A stretch of 64,000 nt of DNA from a virus. Within the stretch, counting starts at the first letter, position 1. Every line of letters starts with the position of its first letter. Below the pieces are notes generated by a model. It did no database searches. It was given only the letters and a program-made list of their open reading frames with translations, and was not told the DNA's origin. The DNA is taken from positions 27,231 through 91,230 of the IMG/VR virus record IMGVR_UViG_3300029813_000617; one strand, written 5' to 3'. The position numbers and the translations under genes were made by a program. Below are positions 54,814 through 62,655 of the stretch, in pieces.

Positions 54814-55775
54814 GCCACTTTACTGTACTTGTGCCTGCGGACGACGTGAACGATCTCGAGGACAGGCTCCTGCCCTTCATGGAGAACTGCTGCGGAACCC
54901 CGCCTTACGATTATATGACCTTCTTCGACGAGGAGGACAGACTTCAGGATAAGGGCAAGGAGATCATCGTAGCAGACTCCTACGCGGGCGAGAAGAACCC
55001 CGAGTCTGTCGGCAAGACCCATCTCCAGTTCTTCGGCCAAGGAGACTTTGACAAGTTCTGCGAAGAGTGGGCAGGCCTCAGCCGAGATCCCCTCGAAGGT
55101 CGCATCGGGTATTGGCAAAATGAAGACGCCAAGTGGGATTGGTATTCAGTTGGAGGTCGCTGGACAGGCTACCTGCAACTGAAGCAGCAGGTCACTCCAG
55201 CGGATGTCGCGAGAGACATAGTGGGCTATGGCAGACCTGGCGTCTTTGGCAAACCTCAAAGAGGCCCACTTTGTTGCGATTGGGCACCCGTATCCTGGAT
55301 AGACTGGAAAGGAATGCGAGACAAAGATTTCGAGGAAGCCCTAGAACACTTCCGCACCTTCAAGAAGTGCCAGGCTGAGGCCGAAGCAATGGACGTCCAG
55401 GCTCACCTTGACGAGTTCAGGGTTGACTTCCTAAAGCTCCTTGAGGAGAGGGAAGATTGGCAGGGCACACTCCATGAGTACACCGAGCAGAGGCTCCTAG
55501 GAGACATCCTACGGAGAGAGAAGATCTTCCTCTGGGGCCAAGATGACCTCCTGGCACTGTCCGAGGAGGAGTTCATCCTGAAGCAGAAGGCCAAGGCACT
55601 GACTTTCGCCTTCGTGGATATGGAAGGCCGCTGGGTGCAGCGGGGCCAGATGGGATGGTGGGCCCTGGTGAGTGACAAGAACGAAGGCTACGATGCAACC
55701 TTCTGGTTATTTGTGAAGAGGCTTGAGGAATCAAGTCCCAACCAGAGGTGCTACCTCGTGGATTGCCATATCTAA
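54810..55775 (+). CDS. large conserved phage hypothetical protein (MSHFTVLV family), 321 aa
   Basis: ATGA overlap. Begins MSHFTVLVPADDVNDLEDRL, LPFMENC, and contains KWDWYSVGGRWTGYLQL and ALTFAFVDMEGRWVQRGQMG, WALVSDKN. This is a very widespread phage family of unknown function, found in many tailed phages. The GGRW part is shared with 44747. Probably cytoplasmic. Confidence 0.8.
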   Translation: MSHFTVLVPADDVNDLEDRLLPFMENCCGTPPYDYMTFFDEEDRLQDKGKEIIVADSYAGEKNPESVGKTHLQFFGQGDFDKFCEEWAGLSRDPLEGRIGYWQNEDAKWDWYSVGGRWTGYLQLKQQVTPADVARDIVGYGRPGVFGKPQRGPLCCDWAPVSWIDWKGMRDKDFEEALEHFRTFKKCQAEAEAMDVQAHLDEFRVDFLKLLEEREDWQGTLHEYTEQRLLGDILRREKIFLWGQDDLLALSEEEFILKQKAKALTFAFVDMEGRWVQRGQMGWWALVSDKNEGYDATFWLFVKRLEESSPNQRCYLVDCHI

Positions 55776-55787
55776 GGAGAGATCACA

Positions 55788-56342
55788 ATGACTACAGACG
55801 AATTAGCTATCCCGGAACCCGACGAGGACGAGTTAGCCAAACTGGAAACCGACGGACTGGAAGCTAGCCTCATCGTCAAGACCTGGCAAGAGAAGGAGGT
55901 CTGCTTCCACCTCCTGAAGACACCCAGGGCATACTCCTTTGGGGGCCACTACTGTGGCTACTGTGTCTTCCCCAAGAGGCCAGTGATCGAGCAGGGATAC
56001 TATGGACTGCTAACCTATGTGCCCATCCACGGCGGTATCACCTACGCCAGGGAGACCAAGGAAGGCAGGATGGTCTATGGCTTCGACTGTGCCCACGCAG
56101 GAGACGAGGATGACCTAAGGTGCAGGGACGAACTATGGCTGACTCACGAGGTGGAGACAATGGCCCTGGCTATCCTCATAGCTGCGAAGCATGAGGAAGC
56201 CTACCTTCTGGCAAAGGATAACGAGGCGAAGGCTGCTGTCATCCAGGCATTCATTGACAAGACAACCGATATACTTGAGCGAGATCTGACGGTGGCAGAT
56301 AACTTTGGCGTGATGATAAACCTGCTGTGTGGAAGACTGTAA
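55788..56342 (+). CDS. conserved phage hypothetical protein, 184 aa
   Basis: GYCVFPKRPVIEQGYYGLLT, YVPIHGGITYARETKEGR, VYGFDCAHAGDEDDL. The pattern GY-----hP--------HGGiTya----wfGFDcaHagD is a common phage family. The acidic N terminus is variable. Coupled to the next gene by TAATG. Confidence 0.8.
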   Translation: MTTDELAIPEPDEDELAKLETDGLEASLIVKTWQEKEVCFHLLKTPRAYSFGGHYCGYCVFPKRPVIEQGYYGLLTYVPIHGGITYARETKEGRMVYGFDCAHAGDEDDLRCRDELWLTHEVETMALAILIAAKHEEAYLLAKDNEAKAAVIQAFIDKTTDILERDLTVADNFGVMINLLCGRL

Positions 56343-56686
56343 TGCCACTCAGGAGGGGAGGAAAGCGACGGCAACAGAATGTATTCATCTGGACAACCAA
56401 AGATGGCACCCAGTTAAAAGTAACCCAGATGACAGATAGTCACCTGGCGAATACCGAACGCTTTCTTGAGAGAAGGCTCCTCAGCTTGAAGGCACAGAAG
56501 GCAGTTGGGACTGAGATGTTGGGCCTTCTGAAGGGGACGCCCTTGACTGAAATGTGGCAACTACTCTGGTCATCTTTGGCTAGACTCTATGTCCTTGGTC
56601 AACAGATTCGACAATGTGAGGAGGCGAGAGGACATATTCGGGCAGAGATAGACTCTAGGAACCTGCCCCGAATCAGAGAAAGCTGA
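56342..56686 (+). CDS. hypothetical protein, 114 aa
   Basis: ATG 56342 in TAATG. Basic start (MPLRRGGKRRQQNVF), then TKDGTQLKVTQMTDSHLANT and a helical C terminus. Related small families (dG----i-dM---HL-N) are frequent in phages. Confidence 0.7.
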   Translation: MPLRRGGKRRQQNVFIWTTKDGTQLKVTQMTDSHLANTERFLERRLLSLKAQKAVGTEMLGLLKGTPLTEMWQLLWSSLARLYVLGQQIRQCEEARGHIRAEIDSRNLPRIRES

Positions 56687-56690
56687 TTCG

Positions 56691-57545
56691 ATGCTTGATT
56701 CCCACCTGCGACCACGGGACTGGGGGGACTTCATCGGACAGAGCTTCGTCAAGGGAATACTACAACAGGCTCTGAGGGCAAGCCAGGACCGAGGAGAGCC
56801 GCTGGACCACGTTCTGCTCTATGGTCCAAGTGGGCTCGGGAAGACCAGTCTAGCTCGGCTGGTGGGAGGAAAAGCCTTGGTAGAGATGCATGGTCAAGAC
56901 CTGTCTCTGCTAGGGCGAGTTCTAGCACGAGGTGAGGGGGCAGGATGTATCTTCATAGATGAGTTTCACACCCTGGATAGTAGCTTCCAGGAACTGATGA
57001 TTCGACTCATAAATGAAGGGAGGTTGGGGACGGTCATTGCGGCCACAACACGACCTACCGAGATCATCACCCCTCTCAGGAACAGGTTTGGGATCTCACT
57101 CAGATTGGACTTCTACTCAGAAGACGCCCTAGCTCAGATAGCTAGGAATTCGGCAGAAGTTCTTGCGTTGACACTGACTGAGGACGCTGATAGTGTGCTT
57201 GCCAAGAGGTCTAGGGGCACTCCGCGAGTTGTGAATCAGCTCCTAAGGCGTATCAGGGATATGGGAGCCAGCTTTACGGGGGTCACCATCGGGGAGGCCC
57301 TGAGCGGGCTAGGTACTGATACTTGGGGTGTACGCCGTGACGAGCGAGAGTATCTGAGAATCCTAGCTTTCAGGTTTGGGGGTGGACCGACTGGCTTAGC
57401 AACCTTAGCAGGCTCGATGGCTGAGACGCCCGAGACTCTCAGAGAGCTCTACGAGGTCTACCCTCTGAGACGCGGCCTTATCGAGATCACCTCCAGGGGA
57501 CGCAAGCTCACTCTGGAAGGAAAGATCTATGTCAGCAAGATATGA
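56691..57545 (+). CDS. ruvB-like: RuvB-like Holliday junction branch-migration ATPase
   Basis: 284 residues, a little shorter than bacterial RuvB (about 330). HLRPRDWGDFIGQSFVKGIL, Walker A LLYGPSGLGKTSLARLVG, Walker B GCIFIDEFHTLD, sensor 1 VIAATTRPTEIITPLRNRFG, sensor 2 RSRGTPRVVNQLLRRIRD and a C-terminal winged helix (MAETPETLRELYEVYPLRRG). RuvB uses ATP to drive branch migration with RuvA; no RuvA or RuvC is visible here, so it may use host RuvA or act in phage replication/recombination. Confidence 0.88.
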   Translation: MLDSHLRPRDWGDFIGQSFVKGILQQALRASQDRGEPLDHVLLYGPSGLGKTSLARLVGGKALVEMHGQDLSLLGRVLARGEGAGCIFIDEFHTLDSSFQELMIRLINEGRLGTVIAATTRPTEIITPLRNRFGISLRLDFYSEDALAQIARNSAEVLALTLTEDADSVLAKRSRGTPRVVNQLLRRIRDMGASFTGVTIGEALSGLGTDTWGVRRDEREYLRILAFRFGGGPTGLATLAGSMAETPETLRELYEVYPLRRGLIEITSRGRKLTLEGKIYVSKI

Positions 57546-57760
57546 CTAGGCGAGCAAGGATTCTTTGGCGTATAGCTGAATACGGAGCTTGCCTTCTTGG
57601 CCTTGTCCTGGTGATCACTGGGATAGCTATAATCGGCTTTGGGGAACTCGGCTATCTGCCAAGAAGGTCAAAGCTCTGGGGGGAACTCTTAGCATTAGCT
57701 CTCTCGCTAGTGGGATTAGCGCTCTGTGTACTCGCTGGGCTAATAAGGTACAGATTATGA
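57542..57760 (+). CDS. two-span membrane protein, holin candidate, 72 aa
   Basis: ATGA overlap. Basic N terminus, then two transmembrane segments (ACLLGLVLVITGIAIIGFG and LLALALSLVGLALCVLAGLI) and a basic C terminus. Size, two spans and nearness to the endolysin at 58459 suggest a class II holin; not proven. Confidence 0.6.
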   Translation: MTRRARILWRIAEYGACLLGLVLVITGIAIIGFGELGYLPRRSKLWGELLALALSLVGLALCVLAGLIRYRL

Positions 57761-57785
57761 AGTCGATGGGGGGAGGCACAAAGCT

Positions 57786-58169
57786 ATGAAACCAGCGCCT
57801 GATTTTCTCAGTCAGTACCAGGAATGTCATGACTGCGGAGCGAAAGAGGGAGATCTGCACACACTAGGTTGTGACATGGAACGCTGCCCAGTGTGCGGTA
57901 GGCAGGCTATAACCTGTTGGGAGCATTGTTTCTACCCTGATGGGAGTCCACGGGAGAGTTTCGTTCAGGGAGACCGATACCCTTATATCATCATACCGGT
58001 GTACTGTTGCAGATGCCTGGAACCCTATCCTAGCTTCTTCAACGCTGACGATTGGGACGAGGTCGTGTCGCCTGATCTGCGAGGCAAGGTTCTGTGTGAG
58101 GAATGCTTCAAATTCGTGAAGGCGGCGTGGACGAAGGCACAGACATCGGCCAGGGAGGAAGCGGAATGA
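57786..58169 (+). CDS. Cys-rich phage protein, 127 aa
   Basis: ECHDCGAKEGDLHTLGCDME then RCPVCGRQAITC and CCRCLEPYP, CEECFKFV. The CHDCG-keG-lH--GCD-E-CP-CG-Q--sC block is a common phage family that binds zinc. Function unknown. Confidence 0.75.
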   Translation: MKPAPDFLSQYQECHDCGAKEGDLHTLGCDMERCPVCGRQAITCWEHCFYPDGSPRESFVQGDRYPYIIIPVYCCRCLEPYPSFFNADDWDEVVSPDLRGKVLCEECFKFVKAAWTKAQTSAREEAE

Positions 58170-58462
58170 ACAGAAAACTACTATCACTGACCCTACTTGC
58201 CATGTTTGTGACTTTAGTGACAGCAGGTGTAGCGCTTGACCAGGAGGTGGTGCAGCTAGAGAGTGAGCGAGAAGTACTCCGCTTACAGCAGGAAATTGAT
58301 CATCTTGACGAAGCGACATTTGCATCACTGGTAAGGACTGGTCGGATTCTGCAGGAAACGTACATCCTCGATGAACTCTTCGCTGATGGCTACTATGTCA
58401 AGATCGACCGCACAATACCTGTCGGCAGAGGTCGATGCACCATCAAGGCCTTCACGAAATGA
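58166..58462 (+). CDS. small membrane/secreted protein, spanin-like candidate, 98 aa
   Basis: ATGA overlap. N-terminal signal or anchor (LLSLTLLAMFVTLVTAGVAL, residues 4-24), then a coiled coil (LESEREVLRLQQEIDHLDEA) and a small end domain ELFADGYYVKIDRTIPVGRG. A membrane anchor plus coiled coil just before the endolysin fits an i-spanin-like role (inference). Confidence 0.55.
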   Translation: MNRKLLSLTLLAMFVTLVTAGVALDQEVVQLESEREVLRLQQEIDHLDEATFASLVRTGRILQETYILDELFADGYYVKIDRTIPVGRGRCTIKAFTK

Positions 58463-58851
58463 GTCCACGAGTGATCGCAGCATTTCTCATCCTAGCCATC
58501 AATGCTGCACCAAAGAACCCAACACCTATCTACATGAAAGCTGTGGTTGGAGTCTGTGCTAGCATCTACGATGTGGACATCGAGTTGTGCTACTGCATTA
58601 TAGAGGGTGAGTCAGAGTGGAATCCAAATGCAAAGGGGGACAATAGAAAGTCTGTAGGTCTCTGGCAGTGGAGGGAAGAGTCAATCAGATACGCCTTCGA
58701 TGACATGGGGATATGCTGGGACTGGATAGAGGACGGCGATCCGCGCCTGAATATATGGGCAAGCACGCTTGCTGCTTGCTATGCACTAAATCAGGGCTGG
58801 GGCTGGTGGTCAGTACAGGAACAATGTGAAAGAGAGTTAATCGGAGGATAA
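58459..58851 (+). CDS. lytic-transglycosylase-like endolysin with signal peptide
   Basis: 130 residues, ATG 58459 in an ATGA overlap. Signal-like N terminus (VIAAFLILAINAAP). SLT/lysozyme-type core CIIEGESEWNPNAKGDNRKS, VGLWQWREESIRYAF with the catalytic Glu in IEGES, then LNIWASTLAACYALNQGWGW. It would cleave the glycan strands of peptidoglycan; export could be by a signal/SAR sequence. Confidence 0.8.
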   Translation: MSPRVIAAFLILAINAAPKNPTPIYMKAVVGVCASIYDVDIELCYCIIEGESEWNPNAKGDNRKSVGLWQWREESIRYAFDDMGICWDWIEDGDPRLNIWASTLAACYALNQGWGWWSVQEQCERELIGG

Positions 58852-58852
58852 C

Positions 58853-59233
58853 ATGCTTCACGTTAGCAGACCATTCGTAGCAAAGCCAGGAGAGGTCTTT
58901 GTCGTGTCAGGGATACAGGAAGAGAGCTGGCAACTCTGTCCTGAGTCTGAAGCTGAGGGAAAGCGGGTCATTGTGTGTACCCACTGTGACAAGCCAGCTA
59001 TCCAGCTAGACCACTTCTGGCCCTACTACTCAGACCACAATCTTTGTGCCTTTCACGCTGCTCCGACAGGTTGGGCTAAGACACAGTGGGGCAAAAAGTG
59101 GCACTGGATAGAGAAAGGGTTGTTCACCTGCTGTTGGGGCCTCCGCTACAGTGGTCGAGTCAGACTAGCTGTGGACAAACCAGAGGAGGGGACTATTTGC
59201 AAGCGGTGTCACGCTCAAATATCAAGGAGGTGA
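58853..59233 (+). CDS. Cys/His-rich hypothetical protein, 126 aa
   Basis: IVCTHCDKPAIQLDHFWPYY, LCAFHAAPTG and TICKRCHAQISRR form zinc sites. No family recognised. Confidence 0.65.
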   Translation: MLHVSRPFVAKPGEVFVVSGIQEESWQLCPESEAEGKRVIVCTHCDKPAIQLDHFWPYYSDHNLCAFHAAPTGWAKTQWGKKWHWIEKGLFTCCWGLRYSGRVRLAVDKPEEGTICKRCHAQISRR

Positions 59234-59234
59234 G

Positions 59235-59570
59235 ATGGCTGACTGGGCCTCGGCATATCCTGACAGTCCAGATTCAGTAGCAAGCGTGAAGCTGCTAAGG
59301 GATAATTCTACAAAGTCTCAGTGGGCCGAGAAACTACTCACGGCAGCACAGGTGCCCTTTGAGTCGGTTTCCACGACTGACCGAGCTAAATTGCCTATCC
59401 TGGTGTTTAGTAGCAAACAGGGTATCGTGGAACTAGTGGGCTTGCCTCTCATCAAAGCCTGTGCACAGTGGTTTGCGCGAGCAGTAGTGGTGTCCATGCT
59501 GTACAAAACTGCTGCAAGGAACCTGTCAGCAAGCGCGAGTGATGACAAAGAAGGGGGAGACACGAAGTGA
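59235..59570 (+). CDS. hypothetical protein, 111 aa
   Basis: ATG after GGAGGTGAG. DNSTKSQWAEKLLTAAQVPF, SKQGIVELVGLPLIKACAQW: thioredoxin-like or alpha/beta, uncertain. Ends in GTGA overlap. Confidence 0.6.
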   Translation: MADWASAYPDSPDSVASVKLLRDNSTKSQWAEKLLTAAQVPFESVSTTDRAKLPILVFSSKQGIVELVGLPLIKACAQWFARAVVVSMLYKTAARNLSASASDDKEGGDTK

Positions 59571-60013
59571 TCTACGTTGAGAGTCCAACCTGGCTGTCGC
59601 GGTTCAGCCTTCAGAAGAAGGTTCTGTTCCTGGCTGGCGGCATAACGAACTGCCCTGACTGGCAGCAAGAGATGAGACAGATGTTAGCAGATACCGATTG
59701 GCTCTTGCTCAACCCACGTCGGAAGCACTTCCCAATTCATGACCCCTCTGCTGCACCAGCACAGATCACCTGGGAATACATGCATCTACGCAGAGCAACT
59801 GCAATCCTGTTCTGGTTTCCCTGTGAGACGATCTGCCCGATCGTCCTGTACGAGCTCGGGGCATGGTCTGTAATGGACAAGCCTCTATTCATAGGTGTCC
59901 ATCCTGACTATAGCCGACGGCAGGATGTTGAGATACAGACCAGCCTTGTCAGGCCTGACTTGAGTATCGTGTACTCACTCGAGGAACTGGCAGAGGTTGT
60001 TCGCAATGCCTGA
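59567..60013 (+). CDS. nucleoside 2-deoxyribosyltransferase-like protein
   Basis: 148 residues, GTG start after GGGGGAGACACGAA. KVLFLAGGITNCPDWQQEM, LLLNPRRKHFPIHDPSAAPA, QITWEYMHLRRATAILFWFP, CPIVLYELG and IGVHPDYSRRQDVEIQ match PF15891-type proteins; the Glu of YELG would be catalytic. Probably remodels or hydrolyses nucleosides/nucleotides. Sits beside the RlaP-like nucleotidyltransferase and DNA methyltransferase. Confidence 0.85.
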   Translation: MIYVESPTWLSRFSLQKKVLFLAGGITNCPDWQQEMRQMLADTDWLLLNPRRKHFPIHDPSAAPAQITWEYMHLRRATAILFWFPCETICPIVLYELGAWSVMDKPLFIGVHPDYSRRQDVEIQTSLVRPDLSIVYSLEELAEVVRNA

Positions 60014-60797
60014 CTTACTCCCCTTCGAGGTCATAGCTGCTTCCAGGCAACTTCTCTCAGAGGCTGAGGCAGAGTCTGGCGTACTCTCAGTCGAGTTCGC
60101 TGCAGTGACTGGCTCCCATTCCTGGGCGCTCGCTACCGAGGAAAGTGACATTGATGTGCGAGGAGTATTCGGCAGACCTCTCCATCAAATTCTGGCTCTC
60201 CAGCAGATTTTATACCCTGATACTTGGCAAGGTTCTTGTGATCTGCTCGACTGGCAGCTATACGAGGTGGCCAAGACTCTGAGAATGCTTTGTGCAGCGA
60301 ACGGGAACGTGGTTCAGATGTTCTACAATCCTCTCAAAGTCCGCTGCACTGAGTGGGGGGAGAGGCTAAGGGAACTTGCCAAACTCTGTCTGACAAAGCG
60401 GTTGGCGAGATATTTCCTGGGCTACGCGACGAGTCAGCGGAAAAGGGCTATGCGAAATCGCGGTGGGAAGGCCCTGATCTACACCTTCCGAGAAATATAT
60501 GCAGGCATCTACCTTATAGCCGAGGGAGAGATCATCTTCGACTTTGGCAGCCTCTGCGAGGCCATAGAGTCTCGATGGTTCAAGTCGAACGTACTCCCCT
60601 GGGCCATGGCACATAGACACATACCAACACCAGTTGCGATTGAAACTGAATTCGAGAAAGAATGGCTATCACTACAGGAGATCATGTTGCGAGAGGTAGT
60701 CCATAGTTCTCTGCCCGCACGAGAGCCTGAGGACTTTGAGACTCGATGCAATGACCTTTTGATTGACTATCGCCTGCAGGGGATGAACCGTGGCTGA
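60006..60797 (+). CDS. RlaP-type nucleotidyltransferase (PF10127-like)
   Basis: 263 residues from ATG 60006. VTGSHSWALATEESDIDVRG carries the Pol beta superfamily GS...DxD catalytic motif and RGVFG; later YFLGYATSQRKRAMRNRGGK and ALIYTFREIYAGIYL are typical of the family. Members often associate with RNA ligases and nucleic-acid repair, or modify nucleic acids by nucleotidyl transfer. Overlaps both neighbours. Confidence 0.8.
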   Translation: MPDLLPFEVIAASRQLLSEAEAESGVLSVEFAAVTGSHSWALATEESDIDVRGVFGRPLHQILALQQILYPDTWQGSCDLLDWQLYEVAKTLRMLCAANGNVVQMFYNPLKVRCTEWGERLRELAKLCLTKRLARYFLGYATSQRKRAMRNRGGKALIYTFREIYAGIYLIAEGEIIFDFGSLCEAIESRWFKSNVLPWAMAHRHIPTPVAIETEFEKEWLSLQEIMLREVVHSSLPAREPEDFETRCNDLLIDYRLQGMNRG

Positions 60798-61575
60798 TCC
60801 ACTCTCGGGCAAGCAGTGGATGGTTGTCTTAGGAGACTGTCGCAAGGTCATGGCAGAAATGCCCAATGGGTGTGCTGATATGGTGCTAGTTGATCCGCCT
60901 TGGAATGTCTCACAGAATGTCACGATTCACAGATCAATGAATCCTGAGAAGTATGGCAAGTATGCAGATAAAGACATCTCTCTCGATTTCGGAGATTGGG
61001 ACCACTTCGAGAGTGAAGCTCACTACCTTAAGTTTACCGCAGAATGGATGGAGCAAGCAGTCAGGGTAGTGAAAGAGGCGGGACATCTAGTAGTCTTCTT
61101 TGATACGAACAAGGTTTCCTATTTGATCGAAATTGGTAAAAGATTCGGTTGCAGGATGCGCCAAAATCTTTATTGGGTTAAGAGCAACCCAGTTCCAAGA
61201 GCTCGTAAGGTGAACTTTATGAGTGCAGTTGAGCACGCAGTTTGGCTTACCAAGGAGCCAAGAAAGGGTGCTACCTTCAACTATCAGCTCGGTCAACAGA
61301 GCAACGTCGTCAGAGCACCAATCGTCCATCACACTAGGCGTATACACACGACACAGAAACCAGTCGCAGTCCTATCCACCTGGATCAGATATCTGAGTAA
61401 CGAGGGCGATCTTATCCTCGACCCCTTCTGTGGATCAGGGGCTACTATCGTAGCTGCATTACGTCTAGACCGCAGGACAATTGGTATTGAGCAGGACGAA
61501 GGGTACGCGGCAGCTGCCCAGAAATGGATAGTCAATGACTGCCCAATGTTCAACATACCAGGAGAGGTGACATGA
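60790..61575 (+). CDS. DNA N4-cytosine/N6-adenine methyltransferase
   Basis: 261 residues, GTG start after AGGGGATGAACC. Catalytic VLVDPPWNV (DPPW), then LYWVKSNPVPRARKVNFMSA, HTTQKPVAVLSTWIRYLSNE and SAM motif ILDPFCGSGATIVAALRL: the order (IV before I) is the beta class. DPPW is frequent in N6A enzymes. No cognate nuclease adjoins it, so it is an orphan modification enzyme, possibly protecting phage DNA. Confidence 0.88.
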   Translation: MADPLSGKQWMVVLGDCRKVMAEMPNGCADMVLVDPPWNVSQNVTIHRSMNPEKYGKYADKDISLDFGDWDHFESEAHYLKFTAEWMEQAVRVVKEAGHLVVFFDTNKVSYLIEIGKRFGCRMRQNLYWVKSNPVPRARKVNFMSAVEHAVWLTKEPRKGATFNYQLGQQSNVVRAPIVHHTRRIHTTQKPVAVLSTWIRYLSNEGDLILDPFCGSGATIVAALRLDRRTIGIEQDEGYAAAAQKWIVNDCPMFNIPGEVT

Positions 61576-61820
61576 CCAAAGTCCGTGCTGAAGCACAACG
61601 GCTGGTGGACGAGGGGGCCGTCATCGCTCTCGTTCGTACAAGCTCTAGCACCTATGCCATAGTCTTAGAGGGCAACAAGCATTATGCCACCAAAGTCTAT
61701 GTCAACGGTCACTTCACTTGCGGCTGTGATTGGGGCAAAGCCCACTCACGCACCGACAACCTCTGCGTCCACGCACTGGCGGTGAGGTTGGCTGCAGAGG
61801 AGGCAAGGGAGACAAGATGA
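61572..61820 (+). CDS. SWIM zinc-finger protein, 82 aa
   Basis: ATGA overlap. FTCGCDWGKAHSRTDNLCVH has the CxC...CxH SWIM motif. The preceding part (YAIVLEGNKHYATKVYVNGH) is the usual beta-hairpin. SWIM domains bind DNA or proteins. Confidence 0.8.
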   Translation: MTKVRAEAQRLVDEGAVIALVRTSSSTYAIVLEGNKHYATKVYVNGHFTCGCDWGKAHSRTDNLCVHALAVRLAAEEARETR

Positions 61821-62104
61821 GCCTAGGAAGACAGAAACCAAGTGAGTACTTTCTAGGAGCTATCCTACGTGGCTATGACAAAGAGAAGGCTACAGGAAGC
61901 GAGGTGACATGTTCTGCCATATGGAATCATGTATGCCGTGAGTGTATACAGAGGCCTGGTGCGTTTCTCACAATGTTCGAGTGGGATACACGCAAAGGCA
62001 AGCAGAACCGAATTAGCACGATAGCAGACTGCATCCGTGCAGGGCTAGTGCCAGGACTCAAGCTAGAGGTTAATGAGAAGGGTTATGAGAGGGTAGTGGA
62101 ATGA
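61817..62104 (+). CDS. hypothetical protein, 95 aa
   Basis: ATG 61817 overlaps the previous stop. Basic, EVTCSAIWNHVCRECIQRPG with possible Cys site. No family recognised. Confidence 0.6.
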   Translation: MSLGRQKPSEYFLGAILRGYDKEKATGSEVTCSAIWNHVCRECIQRPGAFLTMFEWDTRKGKQNRISTIADCIRAGLVPGLKLEVNEKGYERVVE

Positions 62105-62143
62105 TGTATGCTGTCCGATGCTGAACATACCAGGGGAGGCAGG

Positions 62144-62338
62144 ATGAGAAAACGACGGATTGCAATAGTAGTTTGTCCTGATTGCGGCTTCATTGACAAC
62201 GATGTTTGCTTTGAGCCAAAGTGGGGATTTACAGAGTGGCACTGTCCAGAATGTGGTCACATTGTAGACCTAGTAAAGGAGCTCGGAATCACTTATGGAG
62301 AACAGTTGCCATTGAATATGTCAGGGGAGGCCACATGA
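62144..62338 (+). CDS. zinc-ribbon protein, 64 aa
   Basis: ATG 62144 after CAGGGGAGGCAGG. VVCPDCGFIDNDVCFE then WHCPECGHIVD, a full four-Cys zinc ribbon. The 40 bases before it include a short copy of the methyltransferase-gene tail. Confidence 0.7.
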   Translation: MRKRRIAIVVCPDCGFIDNDVCFEPKWGFTEWHCPECGHIVDLVKELGITYGEQLPLNMSGEAT

Positions 62339-62655
62339 AGAGGATCTACGTAGCTGGCCCCTACACCGAAGGCGATGTGGCACAGAATGTCCGCATCGCT
62401 ATTCTAGCAGCACACAGGCTGTCACAAGCAGGATATGTGCCTCATGTTCCACACCTATGTCACCTTTGGCATCTGCTCTGCCCGCATGACATAGACTTCT
62501 GGTATGAGCAGGGTCTCTGCTGGGTTGAAGTATGCGATTGTCTTCTGCGCTTGCCTGGCGAGAGTGCTGGTGCTGACCTCGAGGTAAAACGTGCCCAGGA
62601 ACTGGGTATCCCTGTGTACTGGTCAGTTGAGGGGGCATTAAGGGCAACATGTTAG
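62335..62655 (+). CDS. DUF4406 / nucleoside 2-deoxyribosyltransferase-like protein, 106 aa
   Basis: ATG 62335 in ATGA overlap. KRIYVAGPYTEGDVAQNVRI, GYVPHVPHLCHLWHLL, LPGESAGADLEVKRAQELGI: the VAGPYt ... GeSaGAd-Ev-A---GipV frame of the DUF4406 branch. Third member of the superfamily in the window. Probably nucleotide metabolism or base modification. Confidence 0.82.
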   Translation: MKRIYVAGPYTEGDVAQNVRIAILAAHRLSQAGYVPHVPHLCHLWHLLCPHDIDFWYEQGLCWVEVCDCLLRLPGESAGADLEVKRAQELGIPVYWSVEGALRATC

